Shown here in pieces: positions 20,525-32,479 of a DNA stretch of 64,000 bases. The position numbers and the translations under genes were made by a program. Origin of the DNA: Sthenelais limicola (taxonomy: Eukaryota > Annelida > Polychaeta > Phyllodocida > Sigalionidae). Position 1 is the stretch's first letter. Every line of letters starts with the position of its first letter. The DNA is taken from positions 115,308,218 to 115,372,217 of the forward strand of contig OW804098.1 in assembly GCA_942159475.1 (NCBI GenBank), in the 5' to 3' direction. The notes under the pieces were generated by a model, which saw only the letters and a list, made by a program, of their open reading frames with translations, was not told the DNA's origin and ran no database searches.

Positions 20525-20992
20525 ATTAAAACAGTTCCAATGTTAGCTTGTTTAAATGTAACAATTTGACTTGAAACAGTTTTGTACTTGGCAAATGAGA
20601 ATTATTAGTTTTATGTGATCCGTTTTATAGGAAAATGGGTCATAAGTCACAAAATATGGATTTTGAGATATCACCATATTTGAAAAGATGAACTCAAGCA
20701 GATTCAAATGATATTAAACACTAGGACACCTAATATGTATTTCTATATTTTAACTTTGATATTTTATATTTTGAAAAAAAAGTTTGCAATGTTTCTGGAT
20801 GAGTAATTACCAGTAAAGTGAATAAATATATTCCATACAAAGGCCTTCAAAACGCAAGGATATATTTAATACCATATCCTGAAATTAGTCATTAATTTAT
20901 ATGACTAAAAGTGCTAAAATCAATCTATGTATCAAATGTCAGGACATTATATTAAATATATTCTTGCTTTTTGAAGGCCTTTGTATGGAGTA

Positions 20993-21185
20993 CCGTAGTG
21001 GCCCGTTTATAAGCCGGGACCTGTTTATAAGCCTATCTCGAATACAGACCGGGGGTGTAGGGGTCATGAAAAAATAAAATCCACTAAAATTTAATTATCG
21101 ATTAAAAGCCTATCTCAATTGCAAGCCGGGGCAAGAGGGGGGTCTAAACAAATACAAGCCCGGGCTTATGAACGGGCCACTACGG
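20993..21185. mobile_element. 193-bp TIR element with TA duplication
   Basis: Ends CCGTAGTGGCCCGTTTATAA / TTATGAACGGGCCACTACGG inverted, TA on both sides. The interrupted family B sequence (GGAGTACATTTAG) is restored when it is removed. Internal copies of ATAAGCCTATCTC and AAGCCGGG repeat the terminal motif. Confidence 0.85.
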
Positions 21186-21334
21186 TACATTTAGCTTCTT
21201 TACGGGTAATTGATCATCCAGAGATATTACATAAATGTTTTTTCAAAAATAAAAATATCAAACTAAAAATATAGAAATACTTATTAGATATCTATTAGAT
21301 ATCTTACTGTTTACTGTCATTGGAATCGGCGTGT

Positions 21335-21820
21335 TATTTCACCTCTGGAACAGAGTGTCCATAGACTTTGTATAGGCTTGTTATATGCGAGTGAGCGGGA
21401 AGAAACATGTTTCATTCCTCCCTAGGGAAGAAACAGATGACCCAGTTTATCCCTCTGCGTTTTCATTGGTTAGTGGGAAAGTAGGGCAGGGTTGTCATGG
21501 CGTCGTCAACATCACGCCCGGCGTCAACGACGGCCGTCATAAACTCAAGTGCCACTGGAACGATGCCACTCCGTTGCCGTGTTTCTCTCGCATCAAGTTA
21601 CGATAATTAAAACCATTCCAGCACATTTAAAATCATTTGGGAGAGGTCAAATAAATCTCGAACTAACCTTAGTGCTGTCTGTCTGATCGTTCTTCACCAA
21701 GTTGGAGGCGGGAGGAATCCCAAGGTGCGGAGCGTAGTGTAGCACCGAGGGATTCCCCTCGCCGGAAACGAGGTGAAGACAGACAGACAGACAGCACTGC
21801 GGTCAGTTCTACCTATATCT
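21335..21820. other. Unrelated 480-bp insert with terminal hairpin
   Basis: It interrupts family B between AATCGGC and the following TCTCATC. Its right part contains an inverted pair, GTGCTGTCTGTCTG (about 21671) and CAGACAGACAGCAC (about 21785). Relatively GC-rich; no recognised product. Confidence 0.5.
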
Positions 21821-21895
21821 CATCCTTCCAAGTATGATGATATTTCAAAATCCTTGTTTTGCGACTTATGACTCATTTTCCTGGAACACATCATA

Positions 21896-22523
21896 TTTAT
21901 GTCGCCTTTGGTTGACGTATCTATAAATTTCTTCTACCAGTTACTTGGCTTCTTGTGGATAGAATTTCGTAGTCTAAAGGTTTTTCATTAGTGGCCATGA
22001 AGACACTAAGATTCAAAACATGTTTTTGTCTCCGTTTATCCAAATATAGTATATTCAGATCAGAGTGTTCTTTGTGAACATTAGTTCTCCGGCTTTTTTA
22101 GTGCTTTAAATTTACTTTCATTTCTTCCAACTGTTTTGGTAATCTAGTTCCTGATAGGTTGGTCTGTTTTTTGAGTAATTTGAATGGCATCTATAGACCT
22201 GCACACCTTTTAGTTTTATTTCTATCGTATATTTTTCTATTCAGTTTTTTATGTATGTAACATAAGCAACCTTTTATATTCTCTGCATCTGGTTTTCTGT
22301 AGTAATTTCAAATTGTGATACTAGAATATTTGTATAACCTTTCTTTAACTTTCATTATCTTGTCCGCAGCCTGGACTGGGAAAAATCTACTACTCATAAT
22401 GCTTATGCTGAATACAAATATTTAAATACAAAATACAAGAGCTGAGTTTTGTAACACTTGTAACACTTGTAAGGTTTAACAATTTACACGCCAAATCCGT
22501 TTTGTCATCTTTCCCTCTATATA
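21896..22523. other. No gene seen
   Basis: AT-rich sequence without long frame or repeat match inside the window. Confidence 0.45.
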
Positions 22524-22924
22524 TGTGATGTGTTCCAGGAAAATGAGTCATAAGTCGCAAAATTGATATTTTTCAAAGTGGTTTTTTTACAAGATCTCTT
22601 TATTGAAATGTTCTGATCGTTGGACGGTTTAGCACTTATAGTCATATAAATCTGTGTAACAAATTTCAGGATGTTGTATTAAATACATCCCTGCGTTTTG
22701 AATGCCTTTGTATGGAGTATATTTAGTTACTTTACTGGTAATTACCCATCCAGAAACTTTTTTTTTCAAAAATAAAAATATCAAACTTAAAATATAGAAA
22801 TATATATTTGGTGTCCTAGTGTTTACTATCATTAGAATCGGCTTGATCTCCTCTTTTCATATATGATGATATCTCAAAATCCATATTTTGCGACTTATGA
22901 CTCATTTTCCTAAAACGGATCACA
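22524..22924 (+). mobile_element. Family B MITE
   Basis: Full length, TA on both sides. The right tip is of the GGATCACA variant. Confidence 0.85.
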
Positions 22925-22976
22925 TATGGTATAGCTAGACAGTAGGAAGAGCTCATTTATTTAACGTGATATATAT

Positions 22977-23213
22977 GGGTCAGATTTTCAGGAAATGTAC
23001 AATTAGCAGCTCTACGTATTAAGTGATTTCTGCTAAATTCTGCTAGAAAAGATGGTACCATTTGTGTATATCTGAATATATTTGGTATCGCATTGATTTA
23101 AAGTATCAGTTATGTTATGTTAAACAGTATTTTGAAGCTCATTTATGTCTTAAATGTGGGTTATTTGAGAGGATTGGTGATAGTGAATTGTACATTTTCT
23201 GAAAGTCTAACCC
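22977..23213 (+). mobile_element. Family A MITE, subfamily 2b
   Basis: TIRs complete except CTAACCC at the right; ATAT on both sides. Confidence 0.85.
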
Positions 23214-23429
23214 ATATACGATTTTATAACATAACATATTTTTTATTCAGGTTTTAACAATGACAGCTGAAGTAATATAATCAAGCCTTCCGGATTTCAA
23301 ACTACTGTGAGCCACGATAAAATTGCTTTTTAAAGGCTTCTTTTAAGGCGTCTTCATTGTTTCACTCATCATTTTTAAAAGGTTCCTGACAGCCTCGTAA
23401 AAAGCTTGCTCTGGTACTGTTATGTTAGT

Positions 23430-23664
23430 GGGTCAGATTCTCAAAAAATGTACAATTCACCTTCACCAATCCTCTCAAATAACCCACATTTAAGACAAAA
23501 ATTAGCTTCAAAATGCAGTTTAACATAACAGAACTGATATTTTAAATCAATGTAATACCAAATATACTCAGATATACCCGGTATTCATCATATTTCAGCC
23601 TTATTTAGCATGCTTTATTGAATATGTAGAGCTGCCAATTGTACATTTTCTGAAAATCTGACCC
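23430..23664 (-). mobile_element. Family A MITE, subfamily 2
   Basis: Full TIRs; flanks TAGT and CAGT. Confidence 0.85.
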
Positions 23665-23737
23665 CAGTGCTGTTTCTGTATCAGTTGTTTATCATGCCTG
23701 CTTTGAGTGCATAGCGTTTCCCAAGGGGCTATCTGTA

Positions 23738-24080
23738 ATAGGGGACTTGCATAGCCGCCATTTTGAATCTTGATTCTCATTGAATTATGGGACTAATGGT
23801 CCAGTGTAAAATTAATGAAAAACATGCTTTGTTCAGCATAAAATATTTAACAATAATCTCATGTAATTAACCACATGTTTTACAGGATTGCATGAAACAG
23901 GTCGTCATTGTTCCCATCATGCATTGGTGTTTTATAAATCATTTACACAAGATATTGGTGAAAAGATCCTTGCAATTTCTATAAAAATGTTGCTAAATAT
24001 TTGTATGTCAGAATTGAATTGAATGCATCCCATCATGCACTGGAATAGACATTCACAGTGTGACATGCAAATCACCTATT
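23738..24080 (+). mobile_element. Family C element
   Basis: ATAGGGGACTTGCATAGCCG start, ATGCAAATCACCTAT end. Confidence 0.75.
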
Positions 24081-24135
24081 CTCAGTTGAATTTGGTTGCT
24101 ATTAAAGATCTAAAGCACCCACCTTGGAAGTGCCC

Positions 24136-24479
24136 AATGAGGGATTTGCATAGCCGTTATTTTGAATCATGATTCGCATGGAATTATGGGACTAATGGTA
24201 CTGTCTACAATCTATAGAAAACATGCCATATTCAGCATGGGATATTTATCAATGGTCTAATGTCAATATCCATGTGTTATACATGTTTCCATTACACAAT
24301 TCTCCATCTTTCCCATCATGCATTTGGTTTTCATAGATCATTTATACAAGCTCTAATATTGGTGAAACCATTCTTGCAATTTTCGATAAAAATATTGCCA
24401 AATTTTTGTCAGATTTGAACTGGATCCATCCCATGATGCACTGTAACAGACATGCTCAGTGCAGCACAAATCCCCTATT
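24136..24479 (+). mobile_element. Family C element
   Basis: Left tip eroded (AATGAGGGATTTGCATAG), right tip AAATCCCCTATT intact. Direct neighbour of the copy above, 55 bp apart. Confidence 0.75.
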
Positions 24480-24737
24480 AGTTGTACAACAATAACATCC
24501 ACTTAATTAACTGCGCTGTCACGACAACAAATTATGAAAAAGTTCTTTCCCGTGTCATTATCTATAGTCTGTTTGCTTATGTCAATAAAATGGCTCCCAT
24601 GTGGAATTCATGTTAATTTTTGAAGATAAACATTTTTTGTTAGCAGTCCAAAAGTCCAAAGGTACAAGTGCAGTCCTAATATTCATCGGAGAATGACCAT
24701 GAATTCTTCAATTGGTTACATTCTTATTCTCTTATAT

Positions 24738-24972
24738 GGGTCAGATGTTCAGAAAATGTACAATTCACCTTCACCAATGCTCTCAAATAACCCAAATTTC
24801 AGACAAAAATATAGTTCAAAATACAGTTCAACCTAACCAAACAGATTGCTAGAATCAATGCAATGCCAAATATACTCGAATTTACCAAGTATTGGCCAAA
24901 TTGCAGCCTTATTTAGCATAATTTACTCAATGTGTACATCTGCCAATTGTACATTTTCTGAAAATCTGACCC
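24738..24972 (-). mobile_element. Family A MITE, subfamily 1
   Basis: Full TIRs, ATAT duplication. Confidence 0.88.
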
Positions 24973-25053
24973 ATATCTCTCTATCGTATTTACGTTCTGC
25001 TATGTATATACCTACGCCAACAGTAGGCCCACACTTGGCAAGCCAATACCATA

Positions 25054-25457
25054 TGTTATTTGTTTTAGGAAATTGAGTCATAAGCTGCAAAATATGGATT
25101 TTAAGATAAAACCATATTTGCAAAGCGGACATCAAGCTGATTTCAATGATAGTTAACACTAGGACACGTAATAAGTATTTCCATATTTTTAGTTTGATAT
25201 TTCTATGTTTGAAAAAAACGTTTGCAATGTCTCTGGATGGGTATTACCAGTAAAGTAACTAAATACCCCATATGAAGGCCTTCAAAACACAAAGATATGT
25301 TTGATATAATGTCCTGAAATTTCTTGCATGTACTTATATGACCATAAGTGCTAAACCCTCTAAGAATCAGCACATTTCAATAAAGAGATCTTGTGAGTAA
25401 ATCACATTCAAAAATATCAATTTTGCGACTTATGACTCATTTTCCTGACACATCACA
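25054..25457 (-). mobile_element. Family B MITE
   Basis: Full-length copy with an eroded left tip (TGTTATTTGTTTTAGGAAAT) and a good right tip. Confidence 0.75.
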
Positions 25458-25609
25458 TATGTGATCGTTTATCCGCCACTATCCCAACATAGTACAATGT
25501 CGGCTGGAGAGATGAAACTCAATAATCAAAACTGCATAATCACCTACCCAGTAGTACAACTGGGCAAGCTATATTGCATCCATCCACTATTTGCTACTAA
25601 CCTGTATTA

Positions 25610-25962
25610 GGCCAAAAAAAAAATAGGTGTGTTTCCGATTTACCCCCCCCCCCCCCCCTACCTAGAAAAACCTTACCCTACCTAAAAAATATTTTACCAT
25701 ACCTGATTTTTTCCCCATCATATCTTACTTTTTTTGCATTTTTTGACAAAAAAGGTTATAAAAGCAGGAAAATGTGTTTTCCTAACCCGAAACTGTCAAA
25801 AAGCACATTTCCCATGTTCAAAACAACTATTGTTATAAAAAAGACATTTTTTTCAGTTCCTGGGAGGTGGTTTCCAAACAAAAAAAATTAACAAAAAAAA
25901 AAGTTACCCCCCTACCTTGTTTTCAGCCAGATAAATCGAAAACACACCTATTTTTTGTGGCC
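25610..25962. mobile_element. 353-bp TIR element with TTA duplication
   Basis: Ends GGCCAAAAAAAAAATAGGTG and the inverse of it (CACCTATTTTTTGTGGCC) extend through TGTTTTCGATTTA-like sequence. TTA lies on both sides (25607-25609, 25963-25965). This duplication and GGCC-type end fit a PIF/Harbinger-derived MITE. A poly-C run and CCTACCTA repeats lie inside. Confidence 0.8.
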
Positions 25963-26283
25963 TTATCATGTGTCTAATTACCTATTGAATGTGTTAGTTA
26001 TTTTTGTTAGTTGATATGTTTAACCTGTTAGAAATGTAGACTGCAGCAGCAGGTAGAAGGCCACACATGTTCTCGTGTTACCTTTTCTCCACTGTTTTCT
26101 TGTGAACCAGGTCTTGAGATGCTGGATGAATAGTTTCTTTAAAAAAAATATTAGTTGAGCCTGGACTTGAAGGAAGACCAGTTTTTTTTGGTCATTAAGT
26201 ATGCCTTCATGATAAGCCTCAACGCCGTGCTAATACACCTCACCACCTCTGTGTCTTGGAATAGTGTTGGGGGAGAGGGTAAA

Positions 26284-26651
26284 TGTGATGTGTTTCCGCA
26301 AAATGAGTCATAAGTCGCAAAATTGATATTTTTCAAAGTGTTTTTTCACAAGATTACATTAATGGAATGATCTGATTTTTAGAGAGTTTATTACTTAGAC
26401 TATTTTCAATCGATGTATCAAATTTCAGGACAATCTATGTAATATATCCTTTACTTTTAAAGGTCCTCATATGGACTACATTTAGTTACTTTACTGTTTA
26501 TTGACCCCCAGAAATATTGGAAATTGTTTTTCAAAAGAAAATATCAAACTTAAAATCTAGAAATACTTATAAGATCATTAGACTGTTCACTATCGTTGGA
26601 ATCGGCTTGATCTCCTGCGACTTAAGACTCATTTTCCTGAAACACGTCACA
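26284..26651 (+). mobile_element. Family B MITE, internal deletion near right end
   Basis: 368 bp; lacks about 40 bp between GGCTTGATCTC and TGCGACTTAAGACTC. Confidence 0.8.
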
Positions 26652-26922
26652 AATGATAAAATAAGTTAGTTGACCCACCTTGGGTAACTCAATGTCATAT
26701 GATCCAGCTGTTGTTTTATCAGGAGTAATGACATTTCCTCTTCCACACATCGCCATCAAAGACATATTCCTGGCATGTAATTATCCTGGGCTAGAGCATA
26801 AAAGCTTAGCGTCTATGAAAGGCCCCTCTGCAATGATCTTATAGCTTCAAAAAGATATGTAACATGCCCGCGAAACGTGTGACATTGGCGTTTGCAGGGC
26901 CCCAAGTTGTGTGAAGCTATAT

Positions 26923-27156
26923 TGGTCAGATTTTTAGAAAATGTACAATTCGCCTTCACAAATCCTCTCAAATAACCCATATTTAAGATAGAAATGAGCT
27001 TCAAAATGCTGTTTAACATAACAGAACTGATACTTCAAATCAATGTGATACAAAATATACTCAGATATACCCGGTATTCTTCATTTTCTGCCTAATTTAG
27101 CAAAATTTCCTAAACATGTAGAGCTGTCAATTGTACATTTTTTGACAATCTGAACC
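26923..27156 (-). mobile_element. Family A MITE, subfamily 2
   Basis: Tips mutated (TGGTCAG / CTGAACC); interior typical. Confidence 0.8.
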
Positions 27157-27374
27157 ATAGGATTATTGGCCTCACGTTCTGAGAGAACTGAGTACTGTGA
27201 TCTCATGATTGAATATTTCATGGTAGCGACTTTTTTTTTGCTTCAGCCCGTTTAGTTTACGGTTTGTACTTTTATTAATCAAAAATAGTGGAGTAATTAG
27301 AAATTTTAAACATTGGTTCCTAAGTCATTTACATGTAGCCTCCCAAACAGGCTTCCCAGATTGAAATGTCTGAT

Positions 27375-28190
27375 ACCGTATTTCCTTGAAATACCACCGG
27401 GCCCAGGGGCGGATCTAGGGTCTAAAATGAGGGGGGGTTCAAGATAAAAAGGGCACATCAGTCCATTCCCCAAAAATGAGCCAGAGGGGCACAAAGGCAT
27501 ACAAGGAAGAGATCGTCAGAAAATGTTACTTTGATATACCAATTATTCATATTTGTCTAATTTAGCAGATGTTACTAAATTTGTGGACCTGCCTAATGTG
27601 CATTTTCTGAAAATCTGACTGACTAGTGGGGTCCGGGAAATTTTGTCCGGGAAATTTTGAAATTTAAGGTGCCATTTGGAGCTTTTTGAAGCACAAAATA
27701 CAGTATTCAATCACACATGAAAAGTGATCATTTTATTTCTATTATTTATTTTCACTTTTAAAAACTAGGGATGCAGGCCCTAAATAACCGCCGGGTCTTC
27801 AATTAGCACCGGGTTAAGTATGCTTTTCAAGTGTAAATGCATTTAATAGTTCAATATTTGAATTACCACCGGGTCTTGAATTACCGCCGGGTACTAATGG
27901 GTCAGATTTTCAGAAAAAGTACAATTGGCAGCTGTACACATTGAGTATATTCTGCTAAATTAGGCTGCAATTTGGTCAATACTAGGTAATTAAATTCGAG
28001 TATATTTAGCATTGCATTGAGTCTAGCAATCTGTTTGGTTAGGTTGAACTGTATTTTGAACTTTATTTTCGTCTGAAATTTGGGTTATTTGAGAAGATTC
28101 GGGAAGTTGAATTGTACATTTTCTGTCAATCTGACCCTAATGTATTGAGTTAATAAGTGCCGGGAGGTGGTAATTCAAGGAAATAATGGT
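27375..28190. mobile_element. TIR element with repeated CCGGG motif, carrying a family A insertion
   Basis: ACCGTATTTCCTTGAAATAC at the left is inverted at the right end (GGTAATTCAAGGAAATAATGGT region). A motif TTACCRCCGGGTCTT recurs near both ends (27393, 27785, 27800, 27871, 27888, and inverted near 28160). A family A fragment (27508-27623) and a complete family A element (27899-28137) lie inside. Confidence 0.6.
27899..28137 (+). mobile_element. Family A MITE, subfamily 1
   Basis: Full TIRs with a perfect TAAT duplication (27895-27898, 28138-28141), inserted in the CCGGG-motif element. Confidence 0.92.
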
Positions 28191-28232
28191 AATTAAAAAA
28201 AAGTTTTTATTCCTGAGAATTTCACAGCATTG

Positions 28233-29036
28233 GGGTCATTGCATAACAAATGTCTATCTACGATGTCGTAGACTTTTTTTTCTATGACTACGACGTCTGT
28301 TTGCGACTCGTAAAAATAAACGACAGGTGCATTGCATAATAGGGAATCGTGAATTGGAGGATTCCTCGTGGCTTCAAAAATAACATTAAATGACAATTTG
28401 AAGGTAGAGAGACATTAAAACGCCGAAATGGTGTATGGGAGAACATCAACCATAATTGTAATTCATTATAATTTTAAAAATCTGGCTTTTATTACTTTCA
28501 CCAAATAATATGCTAGAAAATTATGAAACCTATTTTGAAGTTCAAAAAATAAATAAATGTGCAATGTATCAAATTCATAAAATATCATTTAACATTGAAT
28601 AATGGCATATTTGGATAGCTAAATTTGACATCTTTTCACTATTAATATATTTTAAGATGGGTAAATGTAATATCTGTGCATCGCAGAGCATGTTTGTTAT
28701 GCAATGCAGAATATTAAGAAAGTGAATATGGCATCGTTTATTTTATCACCAAAATGATATATGTCAATATTTATTCAATGAAATAAATAACCATAACCAT
28801 AAGTATTCAGGTTCGATTTTTGGTCTCATTCCGGCCATTATTTCAGAAAGAAATATTCGAAAACATTTCACATGTCAGTATTGACGCAGCGTAGAAAATC
28901 GATCGTGGATGCCAAGACATGTACGATGTCGTAGAGGATGTCGTAGAAAGTTATGCAATACACTCATTGCAGATGGCTGTCTACGATGTCATAGTATCAA
29001 TCCACGACCTCGCAGATTGTTATGCAACGGGGGCAT
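28233..29036. mobile_element. Family E element with CTACGATGTCGTAG motifs
   Basis: The left end carries TCATTGCATAACAAATGTCT and the right end ATTGTTATGCAACGGGGGCA, inverted and related to the hairpin at 14499-14577. The palindrome CTACGATGTCGTAG or variants occur near 28259, 28287, 28921, 28936 and 28981, clustered next to both ends. Confidence 0.55.
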
Positions 29037-29087
29037 TGTGATACATTTCGGCAATGTAATTTTTCAAACTGTAATTTTGAAACTGGA

Positions 29088-29404
29088 TACTTGATCCCAT
29101 CTTTTCAAATATGATGATATCTCAAAATCCATATTTTGCGACTTATGACTTATTTTCCTAAAACGGATCACATATGTGGATAATTACCAGTAAAGTAGCT
29201 AAATATACTCAATGGGATGATCTAAGAATTGCACTGATATAGTTATTAAACAGTCTTGAAATTTGATAGATGTATTCATACAACCACAAGGACTAGACAC
29301 TCCAAAACTGAAATTATTCCAACAAAGAGATCTTGTATGTAAACGACTTTCAAAAAACACCGATTTTGCGACTTGTAACTCATTTACCTAAAACGGATTA
29401 CATA
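29088..29404. repeat. Two truncated family B ends
   Basis: 29088-29173 is the right end of a + copy. 29175-29404 is a 5'-truncated copy whose terminal block ends TTACCTAAAACGGATTACAT. Confidence 0.7.
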
Positions 29405-29684
29405 TATATTGCCGACAGGTGAACAAGAGCGATAATAAAGGTACCTGCCACAGGACATCTCAACTGTAATGGAAGTGCATACTGATTTCAATGTGACTCT
29501 ACTGTTATTTGTATGTTTAGCTGTTATAAGTAGATTTTGAAATAAAGATCCGATGTTGGACAAAAAAATAGGTTTTATCTCTGTAGGCGCACACAATATA
29601 TGTAATCATGTACATGTGAAAATCATCCCTTGGGCAATCAAAAATGTAGGCCTAATATTGTCAAACTATGAGTGTCCATGCAAA

Positions 29685-30123
29685 TTCTGAAAATCATCCT
29701 ATTTGAAAAGGCTGAAAAATGAAGAATACAGGGTATATCTGATTATATTAGGTATGGCATTGATTTAAAGTATCAGCTCTGTTATGTTATACCGAAACTC
29801 CACCGGAGGAAAAATGGCGTTGACAAATTTTCTTGTTGCCCACTAACAACAGTTCATTTCATGTTTGCAATGAAAACGCAAATGGAGCAGTGTCAGATGT
29901 GTTGCCACATTCTCTGGAAACTGTTGTTTCTGTATGGATATTTGTTGCAACAAATTAGTGGGCAACAATAAAATCTGTCGGCGCCGTTTTTTTCTCTAGT
30001 GGGGTCGCCCCATAAACAGCATTTTGAAGCTCATTTCTGTCTTAATTGTGGGTTATTTGAGAGGATTGGTGAAGGCGAATTGTACTTTTAGAAAGGCGAA
30101 TTGTACATTCAGAAAATCTGACC
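29685..30123 (+). mobile_element. Family A MITE split by a family D element
   Basis: 29685-29798 is subfamily 2 sequence (left TIR eroded) and resumes at 30015 with CAGCATTTTGAAGCTCATTT. The right TIR is present, with a short local duplication of GAAAGGCGAATTGTAC. Confidence 0.8.
29802..30011 (+). mobile_element. Family D element, nested in family A
   Basis: Inverted relative of 9433-9650. ATA on both sides (29799-29801, 30012-30014). Confidence 0.75.
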
Positions 30124-30940
30124 CTTTTACAGAGTACTTAACCAAATTTTCTGATTTGACTTAAAAGCCTCCATGGTATTAGCATGCTAGAACAAGCTGG
30201 GTGCAGCTGCCTTAATGCAAGAACAATGCACACTATATTGAGCAGTGCTTCTGACACCAGTGACATTAACACTTTCATTGGGGATTCTTGGTTGACCTTT
30301 AAACGGAAATTATTATTATTATTATTAAAGGAGGAAAACGTAATACACTACATCTGTCAACTGACAGGTCTTCCAGGAGGTCATAAAACAGGTGATGAGC
30401 TACAACAAGCAGCAAATAAGTCTGATTTTTTTCTTCACAATTTCCTCCGAGAACTGACTTTCTTTCCATGCTTGCGTGTTATGAGTTATAATTAAATGAG
30501 AGGTGCATATGGCTGCGTGTTGTGGACAAACCACCTCCTCATGGCTACATGGTGTTCAATTCATTATTTCTTGGTATGTAATTCCGCTGAACCCAGTTTG
30601 CCAGATGGCGTGTTCATTTAACACCAGTGGCACTGATGGCTGTTATATCTCCCAGTAGGCTGAGATGGAAGCTTCCGGTGCCGCTCTGTTATGCAACAAA
30701 AAGCAGCATGGCAAACTTTTCAGTTCATTTTTGGTTAATAGACATTTTGATCTTTGGGTCATTTTACCCATATTACATTTGCCATGAAAAGATATAAATT
30801 TACTAGGCTTCTTTTGCAAGTACTAGACCAACACTCAGCTGCCTGACCAAAATAAATGTTTAGGCCTACTATGTTTTGTTGGTTTGGGTGCCATAATCAG
30901 AAGCTCCCGCCTTAGCTTTATCTCCGCCCAAAGAAAAGCT
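30124..30940. other. No supported gene
   Basis: A 103-codon frame at 30184-30495 (+) contains a (TTA)n-encoded poly-leucine stretch and no recognised domain. It is left unannotated as a gene. Confidence 0.45.
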
Positions 30941-31469
30941 ACCCTATGTGCGCAAAGATGGCTGCCGATGGTCCAGAAGTGGTCTGTGGATGTGGATAAC
31001 TAGGCTCCAGCTACAGGTAGCCGCACGTCCACACCTGTGGACACCCCCGTTACCTCTTGAGACTGGACAAGCAAGGTTGTCCATGGGACGCTTCATGTAG
31101 CCACCTTATTTCCATTGAGAAAAACCCATTGTAAATGTGAATGTACACTAAGTTGACCCCTATTACCTATTATTATACCTAAGAGGCAGAGGAAGGAAAA
31201 CCTAGTCCCACCCCCTAAACTGAAACAAACCTAGCTATAAATACCCCACCCCCACCCTCGAAGCTATATTGAGTGTCAAAAGGACAGCTATGCACTGCAC
31301 CCATGGACGGCTACATGTAGCGTCGATAGACGGCTACATGTAGCCGTAGATGGCTACAGTAACACACCAGTAGCTGCGCAACTGGTTGGTTACGTTTGGC
31401 CAGGGTGAAAGATGGCCGTGGGAGCCTACAATAAGCCTCCCTTGGAAAGCTAACAACTGGCTTGTGCAC
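30941..31469. mobile_element. 529-bp TIR element, ACCCTATGTGCGCAA family, short form
   Basis: ACCCTATGTGCGCAA and TTGTGCACATAGGGT ends. Flanks AGCT and AGGT, one mismatch. The two halves match the two outer parts of 361-3172. Internal GGACGGCTACATGTAGC units repeat around 31300-31360. Confidence 0.8.
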
Positions 31470-32354
31470 ATAGGGTAGGTGGCGTGATGGTCTGATAGCT
31501 TATTGTCGCGCTATCCAGGATAGGGATGATCACAAATTGGATGTTAACTTCTCTGAAAAGAGTGGGTGTCCAAGTCCTCAAGGCCGAACATGGTATCACT
31601 GTTAGTGCGTAATTATAATAACCATCTCACCCAAGGCGGGAGATGGTGATATGTCTGGCTTTTTTGTTTTTGTATATTATTGTACATTTCTTATTCTTCA
31701 TATTACTATTTCTGGAATAAAGAGGATCTGCTTGCGGATCTCGTACGCCCGCTTCTTAGTATTGTCTATGTTCCTCGCAGGCCCAGCCTTCTAATAAGAT
31801 AAGATAAGATAAGATAAGATACTACTTTATTTATCGAACTCACATTACATAAGAATAATCACATATAAAAAGACAAATAGGTATACAGTCATCTAGATTA
31901 AATCCAGTTCTCCCAGACGTTACCATCTCGTACAGGGCAGAGTTATAATTTTAAAACAGAGTAAACTTTTACAGGTAAGATTAAAATAATAATAAAATAA
32001 AATAAAATAGAAAATAAAATATAAGTAAAAATAATAACGAGCAAAATAAATAGAGACTCTAGGTCTCTACAGATCGAGGTTTGCTTAATAATGATCTCAC
32101 ATCATCTTTATCAAATCACTCATTGTTTTACCTTATACCCAAAAAGGAAAAAAGTTTACCTGAATAATATTGTGTCGCATCAGAATGATTGACTTATTTG
32201 TCTATGATTTAATTACGTAATTAATTTGACTAGTGATTGTATGATTTCATGAAGTAATTTGTATTACTATTATCTAATTATGTTTATATAGGCTGAAAAT
32301 GTTGTACTTGATACATGAGGTTATGAATAAAAACAAACAAACAATACAGAGTTA
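31470..32354. other. No gene seen; (GATAA)n microsatellite
   Basis: Contains AATAAAGAGGATCTGC near 31718, a (GATAA)n run at about 31796-31821 followed by TACTTTATTTATCGAAC (possible LINE tail, antisense), and an A-rich block near 32000. Confidence 0.4.
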
Positions 32355-32479
32355 CATATGTGATTTGTTTCCAGAAAATGAGTCACAAGTCGCAAAAAAT
32401 AAGTTTTGAGATATAAGCATATTTGAAAAGATGAGATCATTCCGATTCTTACGATAGTAAACATTAGAACACCTAATCT
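32355..32479 (-). repeat. Truncated family B end
   Basis: About 125 bp from the terminal block to TTAGAACACCTAAT, then unrelated sequence. Confidence 0.7.

Larger units (their letters stand above)
20614..21895. mobile_element. Family B palindromic dimer with two nested insertions
   Basis: Both outer halves are the right half of family B in opposite orientations, meeting at about 20920. The right arm is split by a TA-flanked element (20993-21185) and by about 480 bp of other sequence (about 21335-21820). Confidence 0.65.

Noticed and set aside
30184..30495. 103-codon frame
   Set aside because: Contains a (TTA)n-encoded leucine run, and nothing else supports it.
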